Assembly (NCBI GenBank): GCA_942492125.1
Contig: CALODM010000035.1
Coordinates: forward strand, 248,001 to 312,000
Origin: BCD1 sp942492125
GTDB taxonomy: Bacteria > Bacteroidota > Bacteroidia > Chitinophagales > Saprospiraceae
Direction: 5' to 3'
Length of the DNA: 64,000 bases
Under the pieces are notes generated by a model. That model had not been told where the DNA came from and searched no databases. It worked only from the letters and a program-made list of their open reading frames with translations. Within the stretch, counting starts at the first letter, position 1; every line of letters starts with the position of its first letter. This document shows, one piece after another, positions 34,243 to 42,973 of this stretch. A program made the translations under genes and the position numbers.

Positions 34243-34836
34243 TTAGCCGAGGATTAATGGAAGGATTAAATGGGTCATGATCAGACCTCCAATGAAAAAG
34301 CCAATGACGGTTACCAGGGATGGTTTTTGTAAATGCGATAAACCGGTAATGGCATGGCCTGAAGTACAGCCTTCTCCGTATCTGGCCCCAAAACCAACAA
34401 AAATACCTCCGATGATCGCCAGGAAAAGGCCTTTTGGGTTGGTGAAGTTGTACAATTCTTCAGGAATGAACCCTGTTCCCTCCGATACATTTTTGGGGTA
34501 GGTCATGTTAAAATCTCTGGCAAGGTGGTCGATGGTAGCCTGGCTAATAGCTACAGGAGCATCGCTTCCTATAAGCTGACTACCAATAATGCCGCCGACA
34601 ACAGCACCGACTGCAAAAGAAATTCGCCAATATTCTTCCTTCATGTTCAAATTGAAAAATGGCAGGCGCTTACCCGCACCAGCCATAGAGCATAAGACTT
34701 TATAAGAAGAAGAAACGCCAAAACTTTTTCCTGCCCAGGTGGATACCAGGAGGATAAAAGCGATGACAAAACCTGAAAAAGCCCAGTGCCAGGGTTGGCT
34801 GAGCAGATCCAAAATAGATAATGTAAAGTTTTGCAT
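34243..34836 (-). CDS. YeeE/YedE-family sulfur-compound transporter half
   Basis: 197 residues, about four to five helices. The signature GARYGEGCTSGHAITG near residues 150-165 is the conserved GCTSGH motif of YeeE/YedE (TsuA) proteins, which take up thiosulfate through Cys relay sites. With the following DUF6691 protein it makes the complete split transporter. The first Cys (CSMAGAGKR near residue 49) may be a second relay residue. Confidence 0.87.
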   Translation of the reverse strand: MQNFTLSILDLLSQPWHWAFSGFVIAFILLVSTWAGKSFGVSSSYKVLCSMAGAGKRLPFFNLNMKEEYWRISFAVGAVVGGIIGSQLIGSDAPVAISQATIDHLARDFNMTYPKNVSEGTGFIPEELYNFTNPKGLFLAIIGGIFVGFGARYGEGCTSGHAITGLSHLQKPSLVTVIGFFIGGLIMTHLILPLILG

Positions 34837-35005
34837 TGATTAGTTTGTTTCTGTATTCGGTATTGAAAAATAGTCTGACAATTTTAGAACCTGCCTTGAA
34901 AATTTATTCGTTTGGATAAAATTTTGGCTTGATTCTTATGTTTGTCAGACTATGTTCTGTTTTTTTATAAGGCTTAATTTGAAAGGTGCTATAAGGAAGA
35001 TAGGG

Positions 35006-35323
35006 TTACAGTTTTCCTGAAAGCACCTGGTCAATCACACCTTCAAGAGCTACAGCTGATTGCATTCCTGCCTGGTGCCATTTTTTTTCTCCATTTTGAA
35101 ATAACATAAAGGTGGGAACCCCCCGGACACCCATTTCTGCCGCAAGTGTGGCATTTTTGTCTACATCAATTTTGATGATTTTTGCTTTATCACCAATAGA
35201 TTTGGCGACATCTTTGAGTATTGGATTCATTGCCTGGCATGGTCCACACCAAACCGCTGAAAAATCAATCAACACCGGTTTTTCACTATTTATCAGATCT
35301 TTGAAAGAAACTTTCTTTGCCAT
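35006..35323 (-). CDS. trxA: Thioredoxin
   Basis: 105 residues, classical thioredoxin fold, active site WCGPC at residues 25-29, cis-Pro in GVRGVPTFMLF. Cytoplasmic (no signal peptide). It reduces protein disulfides and could deliver electrons to persulfides formed after sulfur import by the YeeE pair encoded 170 bp downstream; that link is an inference from gene order. A -7 element TAACTTTG (minus strand, 35359-35352) lies about 30 bp upstream of the start. Confidence 0.95.
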   Translation of the reverse strand: MAKKVSFKDLINSEKPVLIDFSAVWCGPCQAMNPILKDVAKSIGDKAKIIKIDVDKNATLAAEMGVRGVPTFMLFQNGEKKWHQAGMQSAVALEGVIDQVLSGKL

Positions 35324-35351
35324 TTTTTGAATTTTGAAGTTTTATTACCTG

Positions 35352-35359
35352 CAAAGTTA
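35352..35359 (-). promoter_or_regulatory. Promoter -7 element of thioredoxin gene
   Basis: Minus-strand TAACTTTG matches the consensus. No clear -33 TTTG at 17-23 nt. Confidence 0.4.
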
Positions 35360-35468
35360 ACTCCTGGCCATAAGTAGGTTTGTGATTTTAATCACAAACA
35401 ACTTTGAATTTCGAAATCTGTTATTATTAATAATTCACATCAAATATCGAAATTTTGTCATTGAAGGC

Positions 35469-35476
35469 TAACTTTG
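35469..35476 (+). promoter_or_regulatory. Promoter -7 element of trpA
   Basis: TAACTTTG, 31 bp before the trpA ATG. A TTTG at 35454 is too close (11 nt) to be the -33 element. Confidence 0.4.
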
Positions 35477-35507
35477 TGATTTTTGACTATTACTGAACAT
35501 TATTTTG

Positions 35508-36281
35508 ATGAATAGAGTTGACAATTTATTTGCAGAAAAGCAGGAAAATATTTTAAATGTTTACTTCACGGCAGGGTATCCTACGCTGGAAAGTACCGTG
35601 GATATTATTAAATCCCTTGAAAAAGCAGGGGCTGATCTGATTGAAATAGGTATGCCTTATTCTGATCCGCTGGCCGATGGTCCAACCATTCAGAACAGCA
35701 GTCAGGTCGCTCTCAAAAATGGTATGACTTTACCATTGTTGTTTGACCAAATAGCTGAAGCGAGGAGACAAACCGATATTCCGCTGATAATGATGGGCTA
35801 TTTCAACCAGGTGATGCAATACGGAGAAGAGGCTTTTATTAAAAAATGTGTGGAGGTGGGAGTAGATTCCCTCATTTTACCGGATTTGCCTTTGCAGGAA
35901 TATGAAGAAAACTACCAACAATTGTTTGAAGAAAACGGACTTGGTATCAGTTTTCTTATGACTCCTCAAACCAATGAAGAGCGTATCCGGAAAATTGACA
36001 AATTATCGAGAGGATTTATCTATATGGTTTCCAGTGCTTCCATTACCGGTGCCAAGCGTGGTATTTCAGAGGAGCAAATAGCTTATTTTGAGCGCTCGGC
36101 ACGTCTTAATCTCACTAATCCCAGGCTTATTGGATTTGGTATTTCTGACCATGATACATTTTCAACTGCATGCCAATATGCCAATGGTGCCATTATCGGA
36201 TCTGCTTTCATAAAAGCCCTGAATGGGACTACTGATCTGGAAGGGACCATAGAACATTTTATCAAAGGAATTTTGGGGTAA
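35508..36281 (+). CDS. trpA: Tryptophan synthase alpha subunit
   Basis: 257 residues from ATG 35508 (a TTG codon precedes it). TrpA cleaves indole-3-glycerol phosphate to indole and glyceraldehyde 3-phosphate. Catalytic Glu46 and Asp57 lie in EIGMPYSDPLADGP, and the phosphate-binding loop FGISDHDTFS and the late GAIIGSAF motif are present. It stands without trpB or other trp genes in the window, unlike most Bacteroidota where trp genes are clustered. Confidence 0.97.
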   Translation: MNRVDNLFAEKQENILNVYFTAGYPTLESTVDIIKSLEKAGADLIEIGMPYSDPLADGPTIQNSSQVALKNGMTLPLLFDQIAEARRQTDIPLIMMGYFNQVMQYGEEAFIKKCVEVGVDSLILPDLPLQEYEENYQQLFEENGLGISFLMTPQTNEERIRKIDKLSRGFIYMVSSASITGAKRGISEEQIAYFERSARLNLTNPRLIGFGISDHDTFSTACQYANGAIIGSAFIKALNGTTDLEGTIEHFIKGILG

Positions 36282-36305
36282 ACTGACCATGCCGTAAACT
36301 TTCTG

Positions 36306-36313
36306 TATTTTTG
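36306..36313 (+). promoter_or_regulatory. Promoter -7 element of rluD
   Basis: TATTTTTG fits TAnnTTTG, 19 bp before the ATG at 36332, implying a very short leader. Confidence 0.4.
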
Positions 36314-36331
36314 CACAATATATACAGCGCG

Positions 36332-37390
36332 ATGGAAGAAAGAAATAATGTTGATCTACAGGAGGAATTTTATGAATCCCAGGAAATAAGAGTGGACCCT
36401 AAGCAATCTCCCATCCGGATTGATAAGTTCCTTATCGATCGGCTGGCCAAGGTTTCAAGATCTAAAATTCAGGCAGCTATAAAGGCGGGTTCAATAACGG
36501 TAAATGCTAAGGAGGTCAAACCGAATTTCAAGGTTAAGCCCGGGCATTTAATAAACATTGTACTGCCAAGGACTTTTGACGGGGAGCCAACACTTATTCC
36601 GGAAGAAATGCCTTTGGATATTCGTTATGAGGACGATGACTTACTCATCGTCCATAAACCCCCGGGACTGGTTGTACACCCCGGTATCGGTAATTGGACC
36701 GGAACCCTGGTCAATGCACTGGCCTGGCACTTCAAGAATTTACCCCTGTTGGAAGGGAATAATCCGGATCGAGTAGGTCTTGTACACAGAATAGATAAGG
36801 ATACTTCCGGACTTCTTGTTGTGGCAAAAACGGAATTTGCCATGACGCATTTGGCCAAACAGTTCTTTGATCATACTATTGAAAGAACCTACCAGGCACT
36901 GGTTTGGGGAGATCTTGAGCCGGAAGAAGGTACCATAACCGGTCACATCGGACGTCATCCTGCTGACAGGAGGATCCGGACGGTTTTCGAAGAGGGAGAG
37001 CAAGGCAAACATGCTATCACCCATTATCGGGTACTCAGGAATTTATATTATGTTTCCCTTGTTGAATGTAAGCTGGAAACAGGAAGGACCCATCAGATCA
37101 GGGTTCATATGAAACATGTCGGTCATCCGCTTTTTAACGATGCTGCTTATGGTGGGGACAGGGTGGTAAAAGGGACCGTTTTTAGCAAATACAAGTCCTT
37201 CGTCGAAAACACTTTTAAGATAATGCCCAGACAAGCGCTTCACGCTAAATCTTTGGGTTTTGTTCATCCATCCACCAAGGAACATATGTATTTTGAGTCC
37301 GAGCTGCCTGATGATTTTCAGCAGGCTCTAAGCCGCTGGGAAAAATATCTGGATGGCAGAAAAGCATCTTTAAAAACGGAAGACTTTTGA
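36332..37390 (+). CDS. rluD: RluD-type 23S rRNA pseudouridine synthase
   Basis: 352 residues from ATG 36332; an upstream TTG at 36311 overlaps the -7 element and is rejected. An S4 RNA-binding domain (about residues 28-78) precedes the RluA-family catalytic domain; the catalytic Asp is Asp155 in HRIDKDTSGLL. RluD-type enzymes modify helix 69 uridines of 23S rRNA; RluA-family members are hard to separate by motif, so the symbol is likely but not certain. The next gene starts at the base after its stop codon. Confidence 0.88.
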   Translation: MEERNNVDLQEEFYESQEIRVDPKQSPIRIDKFLIDRLAKVSRSKIQAAIKAGSITVNAKEVKPNFKVKPGHLINIVLPRTFDGEPTLIPEEMPLDIRYEDDDLLIVHKPPGLVVHPGIGNWTGTLVNALAWHFKNLPLLEGNNPDRVGLVHRIDKDTSGLLVVAKTEFAMTHLAKQFFDHTIERTYQALVWGDLEPEEGTITGHIGRHPADRRIRTVFEEGEQGKHAITHYRVLRNLYYVSLVECKLETGRTHQIRVHMKHVGHPLFNDAAYGGDRVVKGTVFSKYKSFVENTFKIMPRQALHAKSLGFVHPSTKEHMYFESELPDDFQQALSRWEKYLDGRKASLKTEDF

Positions 37391-38416
37391 ATGGAAACTA
37401 TGAAGGTGTCTGATAGAATTGCCGCTTTGGAACAACTGGGCACACATCTAAGCGGTACAGATGAGTATCTTGAGGCTTTAATGGCCCGGTCTTTTCATCA
37501 TAATGGCTGGTTTACCCTTGAGAATCAACAGGCGGCTGTAAAGGCCATTGCCAATGAATTTCTGGATAAATCTAAACTTAAATCATGGACCAAACACTAT
37601 GCTATCAGGGAATTGTTTAATCCTAAGACGATTGGTCTTGTTTTGGCGGGGAATTTACCCCTGGTTGGTTTTCATGATGTATTGGCTGTTTTCGTTGCTG
37701 GTCACCGGGCAAAAGTAAAACTCTCGGAAAAGGATAAATACCTTTTGCCATACCTGGTTGAGTTGCTTGGGAAATTTGATGAAAGAGCAAACAACTATTT
37801 TGAGTTTGTAGATCAGTTAAATGACTTTGATGCCATCATTGCTACGGGCAGCAATAATTCTGCCAGGTATTTTGAGGCTTACTTTGGAAAATACCCCCAC
37901 ATTATCCGAAGAAACAGGAACGGAATTGCTATATTAACCGGGAGAGAAACGGAATTGGAATTGAGAAACCTGGGGGAAGACGTATTTAAATTTTTTGGCC
38001 TGGGCTGCAGAAATGTATCCAAGATATTTGTTCCTCAGGGATATGACTTCACGCCCTTGCTAGAAGCACTTTATGAACACAAACGTGTCGTATTGAATTC
38101 CAAATACAAAAATAATTTTGACCACAATTATGCCATCCTGATTCTCAACAAAGAGCCATTCAAAGCCAATGGCTGTATACTGCTGAAGGAAAATGATGCT
38201 TTTCATTCCCCTATAGGCTGCCTTCATTACAGTTATTACGATTCAAGGGAAGCCTTAGAAAAAATCATTGCATCCAGGATCGATGAAGTCCAATGCGTGG
38301 TAAGCCACCAGGAACTCAGCAGTTGTCCCGTAATTCCCTTTGGTAAAGCCCAGAATCCTGGACTAATGGATTATGCCGATGGCGTGGACACCCTGGAGTT
38401 CCTGATGACGCTTTAG
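37391..38416 (+). CDS. Acyl-CoA reductase, LuxC-like
   Basis: 341 residues, shorter than LuxC (about 480). Aldehyde-dehydrogenase-like fold with LVLAGNLPLVGFHDVLAV (nucleotide-binding region, about residues 83-100), IIATGSNNSARYFEAYFGKY and catalytic Cys206 in FGLGCRNVSK, matching the Bacteroidota acyl-CoA reductase (PF05893) group. It would reduce an acyl-CoA or acyl thioester to aldehyde with NADPH. No luciferase or fatty-acid gene is adjacent. It begins immediately after rluD, so the two are translationally coupled. Confidence 0.8.
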   Translation: METMKVSDRIAALEQLGTHLSGTDEYLEALMARSFHHNGWFTLENQQAAVKAIANEFLDKSKLKSWTKHYAIRELFNPKTIGLVLAGNLPLVGFHDVLAVFVAGHRAKVKLSEKDKYLLPYLVELLGKFDERANNYFEFVDQLNDFDAIIATGSNNSARYFEAYFGKYPHIIRRNRNGIAILTGRETELELRNLGEDVFKFFGLGCRNVSKIFVPQGYDFTPLLEALYEHKRVVLNSKYKNNFDHNYAILILNKEPFKANGCILLKENDAFHSPIGCLHYSYYDSREALEKIIASRIDEVQCVVSHQELSSCPVIPFGKAQNPGLMDYADGVDTLEFLMTL

Positions 38417-38508
38417 TGTTAAATTATTCAAGCTCTCTTGTATGGTGTCTCCCGGAATACTGGACACAGGAATAAAGCTTCCGAATACCCTGCATACTGA
38501 CCGATGAT

Positions 38509-39072
38509 TTAAGTGAGATGCTTAACACGATCATATTCCTTTTTGGTAAGTCTGTATTGTTTTACACTGCGGAATTCATTTCCTTTTTTATAATGATCAA
38601 CGAGTTCTCCTTCAAGGATCATCCCGTTTTTGATCATAACTTTTCCCGATGCCGGGTTGCCAATGAGATGCCGGGCGTAAATTTTATGTAACTTTAGTTG
38701 GTTGAAACCGTAGTCGAGTACCTGACGGAGGGCTTCGGAGCAATATCCTTTACCCCAGAAGGGTTCTGCAATCCAATATCCGACCTCTGCATTTTCGTGA
38801 ATGTGGTTCAGGTGAAGTCCCATGCCACCGATAAACTCATTGGTAGCTTTCAGGTAAATTCCAAAAATGTGCTGATGCCCGCTTCTAAACCCCTGGTGAG
38901 CCATATTTAGCCAGTAAACTGCATCCTTCTCTGTATAAGGATGAGGGAGATTAAGGGTGGTAGCGGCGATTTTGGAATTCCCGGCGTAAAGCACTATAGC
39001 CGGAATATCGCTGGCACTGAGTTCGGCCAGCCTTAACCGCTGGCTGATTAATTCCGGAAGTTCTTTTGCCAT
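38509..39072 (-). CDS. GNAT N-acetyltransferase, RimJ/RimL type
   Basis: 187 residues. Motifs typical of the RimJ/RimL/SpeG GNAT group: ISQRLRLAELSASDIPAI at the start, EVGYWIAEPFWGKGYCSEAL (acetyl-CoA loop WGKGYCSEAL) and LHKIYARHLIGNPASGKVMIKNG. It transfers an acetyl group to an amine, such as a ribosomal protein N-terminus or a small molecule; the substrate is unknown. Monocistronic. Confidence 0.88.
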   Translation of the reverse strand: MAKELPELISQRLRLAELSASDIPAIVLYAGNSKIAATTLNLPHPYTEKDAVYWLNMAHQGFRSGHQHIFGIYLKATNEFIGGMGLHLNHIHENAEVGYWIAEPFWGKGYCSEALRQVLDYGFNQLKLHKIYARHLIGNPASGKVMIKNGMILEGELVDHYKKGNEFRSVKQYRLTKKEYDRVKHLT

Positions 39073-39170
39073 GTTATTTTTTTTGAATCACAACTTCAAT
39101 TTTAAAATATTAGTTCCCCAAATAGGACAAATCCTGAATTTGACTTATTTTCATTAAAAATTATTTCAGT

Positions 39171-39599
39171 ATGAATCTGCAACCTTTTCATTTGGCAATA
39201 CCCGTACGGGATCTTGAAGAGTCTCGTTTGTTTTATGGTGGTTTACTTGGCTGCGAAGAAGGCCGAAGCTCGGATACCTGGATCGATTTTAACTTTTTCG
39301 GGCATCAGTTCGTGGTACATCTCAACAAGGCTCTGGGAAAGGGCGGGACCAATCAATCCATTGAAAATCCTGTAGATGGACATGGGGTTCCGGTTCCTCA
39401 TTTTGGAGTAGTATTGACCATGGAAGCCTGGGAAGAACTGGCTCGTTTTCTGAAGGAAAAAATTGATTTCGTTATTGAACCTTACATTCGCTTTGAAGGT
39501 CAGGTGGGAGAGCAGGCAACCATGTTTTTTCTGGATCCTTCCGGCAATGCCCTGGAATTTAAAGCCTTTAAAAATATAGATCAGCTATTCGCCAAATAA
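39171..39599 (+). CDS. VOC-superfamily protein (glyoxalase/dioxygenase-like)
   Basis: 142 residues with two beta-alpha-beta-beta-beta modules: FHLAIPVRDLEESRLFYGGLLGCEEGR at the start and FFLDPSGNALEFKAF at the end, the normal VOC halves with metal-ligand candidates His7 in FHLAIPV, His in PHFGVVL and Glu in LEFKAF. Metal-dependent activity is likely but the substrate is unknown. A strong terminator follows. Confidence 0.85.
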   Translation: MNLQPFHLAIPVRDLEESRLFYGGLLGCEEGRSSDTWIDFNFFGHQFVVHLNKALGKGGTNQSIENPVDGHGVPVPHFGVVLTMEAWEELARFLKEKIDFVIEPYIRFEGQVGEQATMFFLDPSGNALEFKAFKNIDQLFAK

Positions 39600-39604
39600 G
39601 GATT

Positions 39605-39645
39605 AAAAAACAGCCTGCTTTCGCTATGAAAGCAGGCTGTTTTTT
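39605..39645. terminator. Bidirectional terminator
   Basis: A perfect 18-bp stem AAAAAACAGCCTGCTTTC (39605-39622) with its complement (39628-39645), between convergent genes. Confidence 0.93.
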
Positions 39646-39652
39646 GTCAATG

Positions 39653-40264
39653 CTATTTTAAAGTCTTAATGGTACAACCGATAGCTTTTGTGAAATCGGG
39701 ATCTGGCTCCTTGCCGTTCTCTATCGCCTTGATGGCTTCGGCTACATAGTTAACGTTTACATTCTCCGGGTCTCTCGCATTGTCATCAATAGCACCAATG
39801 TAACGGACTTTACGCGTTTTATCCAGTAAAAACACATGAGGTGTTCTTGTTGCACCGTATTGAGGGTAAACATGCTGACCCTCATCAAAAAGATATTCAA
39901 ATGGGAATCCTTTCTCTTTGGACCTTACCTTCATGTCTTCAAAACTATCTCCAGCCTTGGCGGCAGGGTCGTTGGGGTTAATGGCAACCACAGGCCATCC
40001 TTGAGCGGCATATTTATTATGTAATTCTATAAGCCTGTCCTCATACAAAACAGAAAACGGGCAGGTATTACAAGTGAAAGTAACGATCCACCCATTGATG
40101 TCTTCAGATGATTCGAAACTGAAATAGTCTCCGTCAACTCCCATAAGTTTGATCTGGGGAGCAATATCTCCGACTTTCAGTCCACCTTCATTGTCAATAT
40201 TGGTAAATGACATCCAAACGGCAATAGCCATGAAAAGGCCAAGAAAAGCAGGTAGTTTCTTCAT
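39653..40264 (-). CDS. Exported redoxin (AhpC/TSA-like thioredoxin-fold protein)
   Basis: 203 residues with an N-terminal signal peptide or anchor (FLGLFMAIAVWMS). Thioredoxin fold with CNTCPF (CxxC) at about residues 70-74, following VTFT, the active site of the Bacteroidota redoxin family. Then FPFEYLFDEGQHVYPQYGATRTPHVFLLD (cis-Pro region) and IGAIDDNARD. Periplasmic thiol redox role. It lies 2 bp downstream of the TlpA-like gene, so the pair probably works together. Confidence 0.85.
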   Translation of the reverse strand: MKKLPAFLGLFMAIAVWMSFTNIDNEGGLKVGDIAPQIKLMGVDGDYFSFESSEDINGWIVTFTCNTCPFSVLYEDRLIELHNKYAAQGWPVVAINPNDPAAKAGDSFEDMKVRSKEKGFPFEYLFDEGQHVYPQYGATRTPHVFLLDKTRKVRYIGAIDDNARDPENVNVNYVAEAIKAIENGKEPDPDFTKAIGCTIKTLK

Positions 40265-40266
40265 TT

Positions 40267-40785
40267 TTAATTAGTTATAAATTGTTTAACAATAGCGTTT
40301 AAGGCCTCGAAGTCACGAAACTCCTTGGCGGTGAAATACCTTTTATCTCCCCGGTAAACCAGCGTGACCGGGATAGCTCCGTCCCATGATTCATCCACTC
40401 GATCAATCCAGTCATTGTAGGCTCCATCCGTTAATACAACCACATCGGATTTAAGTTCGTGTTTTTGCATAAAAGGGATCAGCTTTGTTTTTATCTGTCT
40501 CGGAAAATCGAGACTGATCAAAATGATTTTGATCTTTTGATCCGGGTAAGTATCATGTAATTGTTCGAAGTAGGGGAGTTCCTTAACGCAGGGACCACAC
40601 CATGTAGCCCAAAAGTTGACGACATAAGTGGTGTCATTTTTCTGTAGCAAAAGGTGTTGCATATCAGAAAATTTTTCATAAACAGGGATTTCTATATTAA
40701 AGTCAGGAGTTTCCTGTGCCTGTACCGTTAGGATTGAAAAAAGCAATAAATGCAGGATTACTGCAGTTTTGACCAGTCTTTTCAT
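40267..40785 (-). CDS. TlpA-like periplasmic thiol-disulfide oxidoreductase
   Basis: 172 residues with a signal peptide (LLLFSILTVQAQ) and active site FWATWCGPCVKELPYFEQL (WCGPC) at about residues 60-65. Short for TlpA/ResA but complete. It keeps periplasmic thiols reduced, for example in cytochrome maturation or protein folding. Probably an operon with the redoxin that follows directly. Confidence 0.9.
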   Translation of the reverse strand: MKRLVKTAVILHLLLFSILTVQAQETPDFNIEIPVYEKFSDMQHLLLQKNDTTYVVNFWATWCGPCVKELPYFEQLHDTYPDQKIKIILISLDFPRQIKTKLIPFMQKHELKSDVVVLTDGAYNDWIDRVDESWDGAIPVTLVYRGDKRYFTAKEFRDFEALNAIVKQFITN

Positions 40786-40918
40786 AAAATAAGTTTCTGC
40801 AAGAATCTATTCAATTCATCAAAGAAACTGATGAGCCGGCAAAAAGTTTTGAAAAAAGACAACTCTTTTCGATACAAGCGGCTTGTAATCCAGTATAAGG
40901 AATTCTGTAAACGCTTTT

Positions 40919-42016
40919 TTAAACATTAAACCGGAAATGCATTACATCCCCGTCCTGAACGACATATTCCTTGCCTTCAATATGCAGTTTCCCAACTTCC
41001 TTTACGGCCGCTTCAGATCCGTAACTGACGTAATCCGCGTAATGAATCACTTCTGCCCGGATGAATCCTTTTTCAAAGTCTGTATGGATGACCCCTGCAG
41101 CACGAGGGGCTTTGTCTCCCTGGTGAATTGTCCAGGCCCGGACTTCTTTTTCTCCGGCTGTAAAGTAAGTGATCAGGTGAAGCAGTTTGTAACTGGCCAT
41201 AATGAGTTTGTTTACTCCCGGTTCGTGCAACCCCATCTCTTCCAGGAATTCCAGTCGTTCCTCCTTGGATTCAAGCTGAGCGATTTCAGCCTCCATTTCG
41301 GCACTGATATAAATGACTTCTGCATCCTCATTGGCTACGGCCGCTTCCAGTAGTTTGGTGTAAGCATTGCCTTCGGTCACAGCATCTTCATCCACATTGC
41401 AAACATACAAAATGGGTTTTGCCGTCAGCAACATCATTTCGCGGAAAAGTTCAATTTCATCATCCTCCAGTTCCAATTCGCGAGCAGGGCGTTCACTTTC
41501 CAGGTGCTTGAGGATCTTTTCTCCAATGGCCAGTTGCTGTAAAGCTGCTTTGTCCGCTCCCTTTGCAGCCTTACGCAGCTTATCAACTCTTTTTTCTGCC
41601 GTTTCTATATCTTTCAGCAATAGCTCCATATCTATAACCTCCTTATCTGCTACAGGATCAACGGCTCCATCCACATGTACCACGTTGTCATTATCAAAAC
41701 AGCGGACCACGTGTATAATGGCATCCACCTCCCGAATATTGGACAGAAACTGATTTCCAAGACCTTCCCCCTGACTCGCACCTTTGATCAAACCGGCGAT
41801 ATCCAGAATTTCGATGGTCGTAGGGATTACCTTTTTCGGGTTAACCAGTTGAGCAAGTTTATCCAACCTGCTATCCGGCACCGTAATGATTCCCACATTG
41901 GGATCCTTGGTGGCAAAAGGATAATTGGCAGCCAGGGCTTTGGCTGAGGTCAATGCATTAAATAAGGTAGATTTTCCAACATTGGGTAGGCCAACGATTC
42001 CACATTTTAGAGCCAT
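40919..42016 (-). CDS. ychF: Redox-regulated ATPase YchF (OLA1-like)
   Basis: 365 residues, full length. P-loop GLPNVGKST at residues 9-17, switch DIAGLIKGASQGEGLGNQFL, and NVDE in place of the GTPase NKxD motif, which explains the ATP preference of YchF. A coiled coil (about residues 130-180) and the C-terminal TGS domain (TWTIHQGDKAPRAAGVIHTD) follow. It associates with ribosomes and regulates the oxidative stress response. A -7 element TATCTTTG (minus strand, 42061-42054) precedes it. Confidence 0.97.
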   Translation of the reverse strand: MALKCGIVGLPNVGKSTLFNALTSAKALAANYPFATKDPNVGIITVPDSRLDKLAQLVNPKKVIPTTIEILDIAGLIKGASQGEGLGNQFLSNIREVDAIIHVVRCFDNDNVVHVDGAVDPVADKEVIDMELLLKDIETAEKRVDKLRKAAKGADKAALQQLAIGEKILKHLESERPARELELEDDEIELFREMMLLTAKPILYVCNVDEDAVTEGNAYTKLLEAAVANEDAEVIYISAEMEAEIAQLESKEERLEFLEEMGLHEPGVNKLIMASYKLLHLITYFTAGEKEVRAWTIHQGDKAPRAAGVIHTDFEKGFIRAEVIHYADYVSYGSEAAVKEVGKLHIEGKEYVVQDGDVMHFRFNV

Positions 42017-42053
42017 GTTTGTTTATTTTTATTCGCGAATGTCTAAGGCGGCG

Positions 42054-42061
42054 CAAAGATA
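42054..42061 (-). promoter_or_regulatory. Promoter -7 element of ychF
   Basis: Minus-strand TATCTTTG matches TAnnTTTG, about 38 bp before the ychF ATG. Confidence 0.45.
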
Positions 42062-42097
42062 GATTTTTATTTTATTTCGGTATAAATAATTCCAGTC

Positions 42098-42571
42098 TTA
42101 CTCATTATGATACTTTTCATTTTTCAGAATGGTCATCCCCCTGTAAAGCTGTTCGGTAAAAAACAACCTTATCATCTGGTGGGAAAAGGTCATCGAAGAA
42201 AGGGATAGTGAAGCATCCGCTCTTTGCCGCACTTCAGCGGAAAACCCAAAAGCTCCGCCAACCTGAAAAATAATGCGCTTGTAGGGCTGCTGCAATAATT
42301 TCTCCAGATAAGCAGCAAATTGCACTGAGGTATAGGTTTTTCCATTTTCATCCAATAGGATAAGGAAATCATCTGTATTTGTTTTTTGAAGGATGATTTT
42401 TCCTTCTTCTTCCAGTAACTGCAGGTTTTTTAGTTTACCGGCTCGCTTTACATCGGGGAGTACTTCGTAGGTATAGGGCAGGTAATGTTTTAACCTTTTG
42501 TTGTAAACAGCTATACCTTCTTTGAGATAAGCTTCACTGGTTTTACCGACCACCCTGAATATAACATTCAT
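42098..42571 (-). CDS. rlmH: 23S rRNA (pseudouridine1915-N3)-methyltransferase RlmH
   Basis: 157 residues from ATG 42571; the frame is open 10 codons further but only MNVIFRVVGKTSEAYL fits the family start. A SPOUT fold with LILLDENGKTYTSVQFAAYL, FQVGGAFGFS (SAM-binding knot) and SLSSMTFSHQMIRLFFTEQLYRG, highly characteristic of RlmH. It methylates pseudouridine 1915 in helix 69 of 23S rRNA, a nucleotide made by RluD, whose gene is 5 kb away. Confidence 0.95.
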   Translation of the reverse strand: MNVIFRVVGKTSEAYLKEGIAVYNKRLKHYLPYTYEVLPDVKRAGKLKNLQLLEEEGKIILQKTNTDDFLILLDENGKTYTSVQFAAYLEKLLQQPYKRIIFQVGGAFGFSAEVRQRADASLSLSSMTFSHQMIRLFFTEQLYRGMTILKNEKYHNE

Positions 42572-42610
42572 ACAGCAAAATTTTCTTACAAAGAAAAACA
42601 AAGAACGGGC

Positions 42611-42644
42611 AAAAAAAAAGGCCGACTGAAATAATCAGCCGGCC
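42611..42644 (-). terminator. Terminator-like stem with no assigned gene
   Basis: GGCCGACTGA (42620-42629) with TCAGCCGGCC (42635-42644), one mismatch, followed on the minus strand by nine T. It lies just upstream of rlmH and downstream of a 330-bp interval (42645-42973) in which I see no protein gene, so it may end a small RNA or divide two units. Confidence 0.7.
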
Positions 42645-42973
42645 GGTTCCCTGTAATTGGGATATTTAATCACCTGTCAAACTTTGTTCTTTTCGAATGC
42701 TTTCATCCGTATTTACCCTTTTGACGCAGAAAAACACCAAAAGATTACCCTGCTTCGGTTAAGATTTGGTTAAAAAGATCAAAGATTTTGTTAAGGATTT
42801 AATATTTGATTCGTCTTGATTGCAGAAACCGCTGTATGATCAGCTTTTTTATACAGGAAATTTGCAACGTCTCATTATTGGCGTTGTCATTATTAAAAAA
42901 GGTAAACAATACGATCCGGACAATCCGGGCACCTTGTTTTCTGGTTTATTAAATCACCAAAACTTCATCCGAC

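Noticed and set aside
35454..35476. Full promoter TTTG plus TAACTTTG before trpA
   Set aside because: The spacing is only 11 nt, far below the 17-23 nt needed, so only the -7 element is kept.
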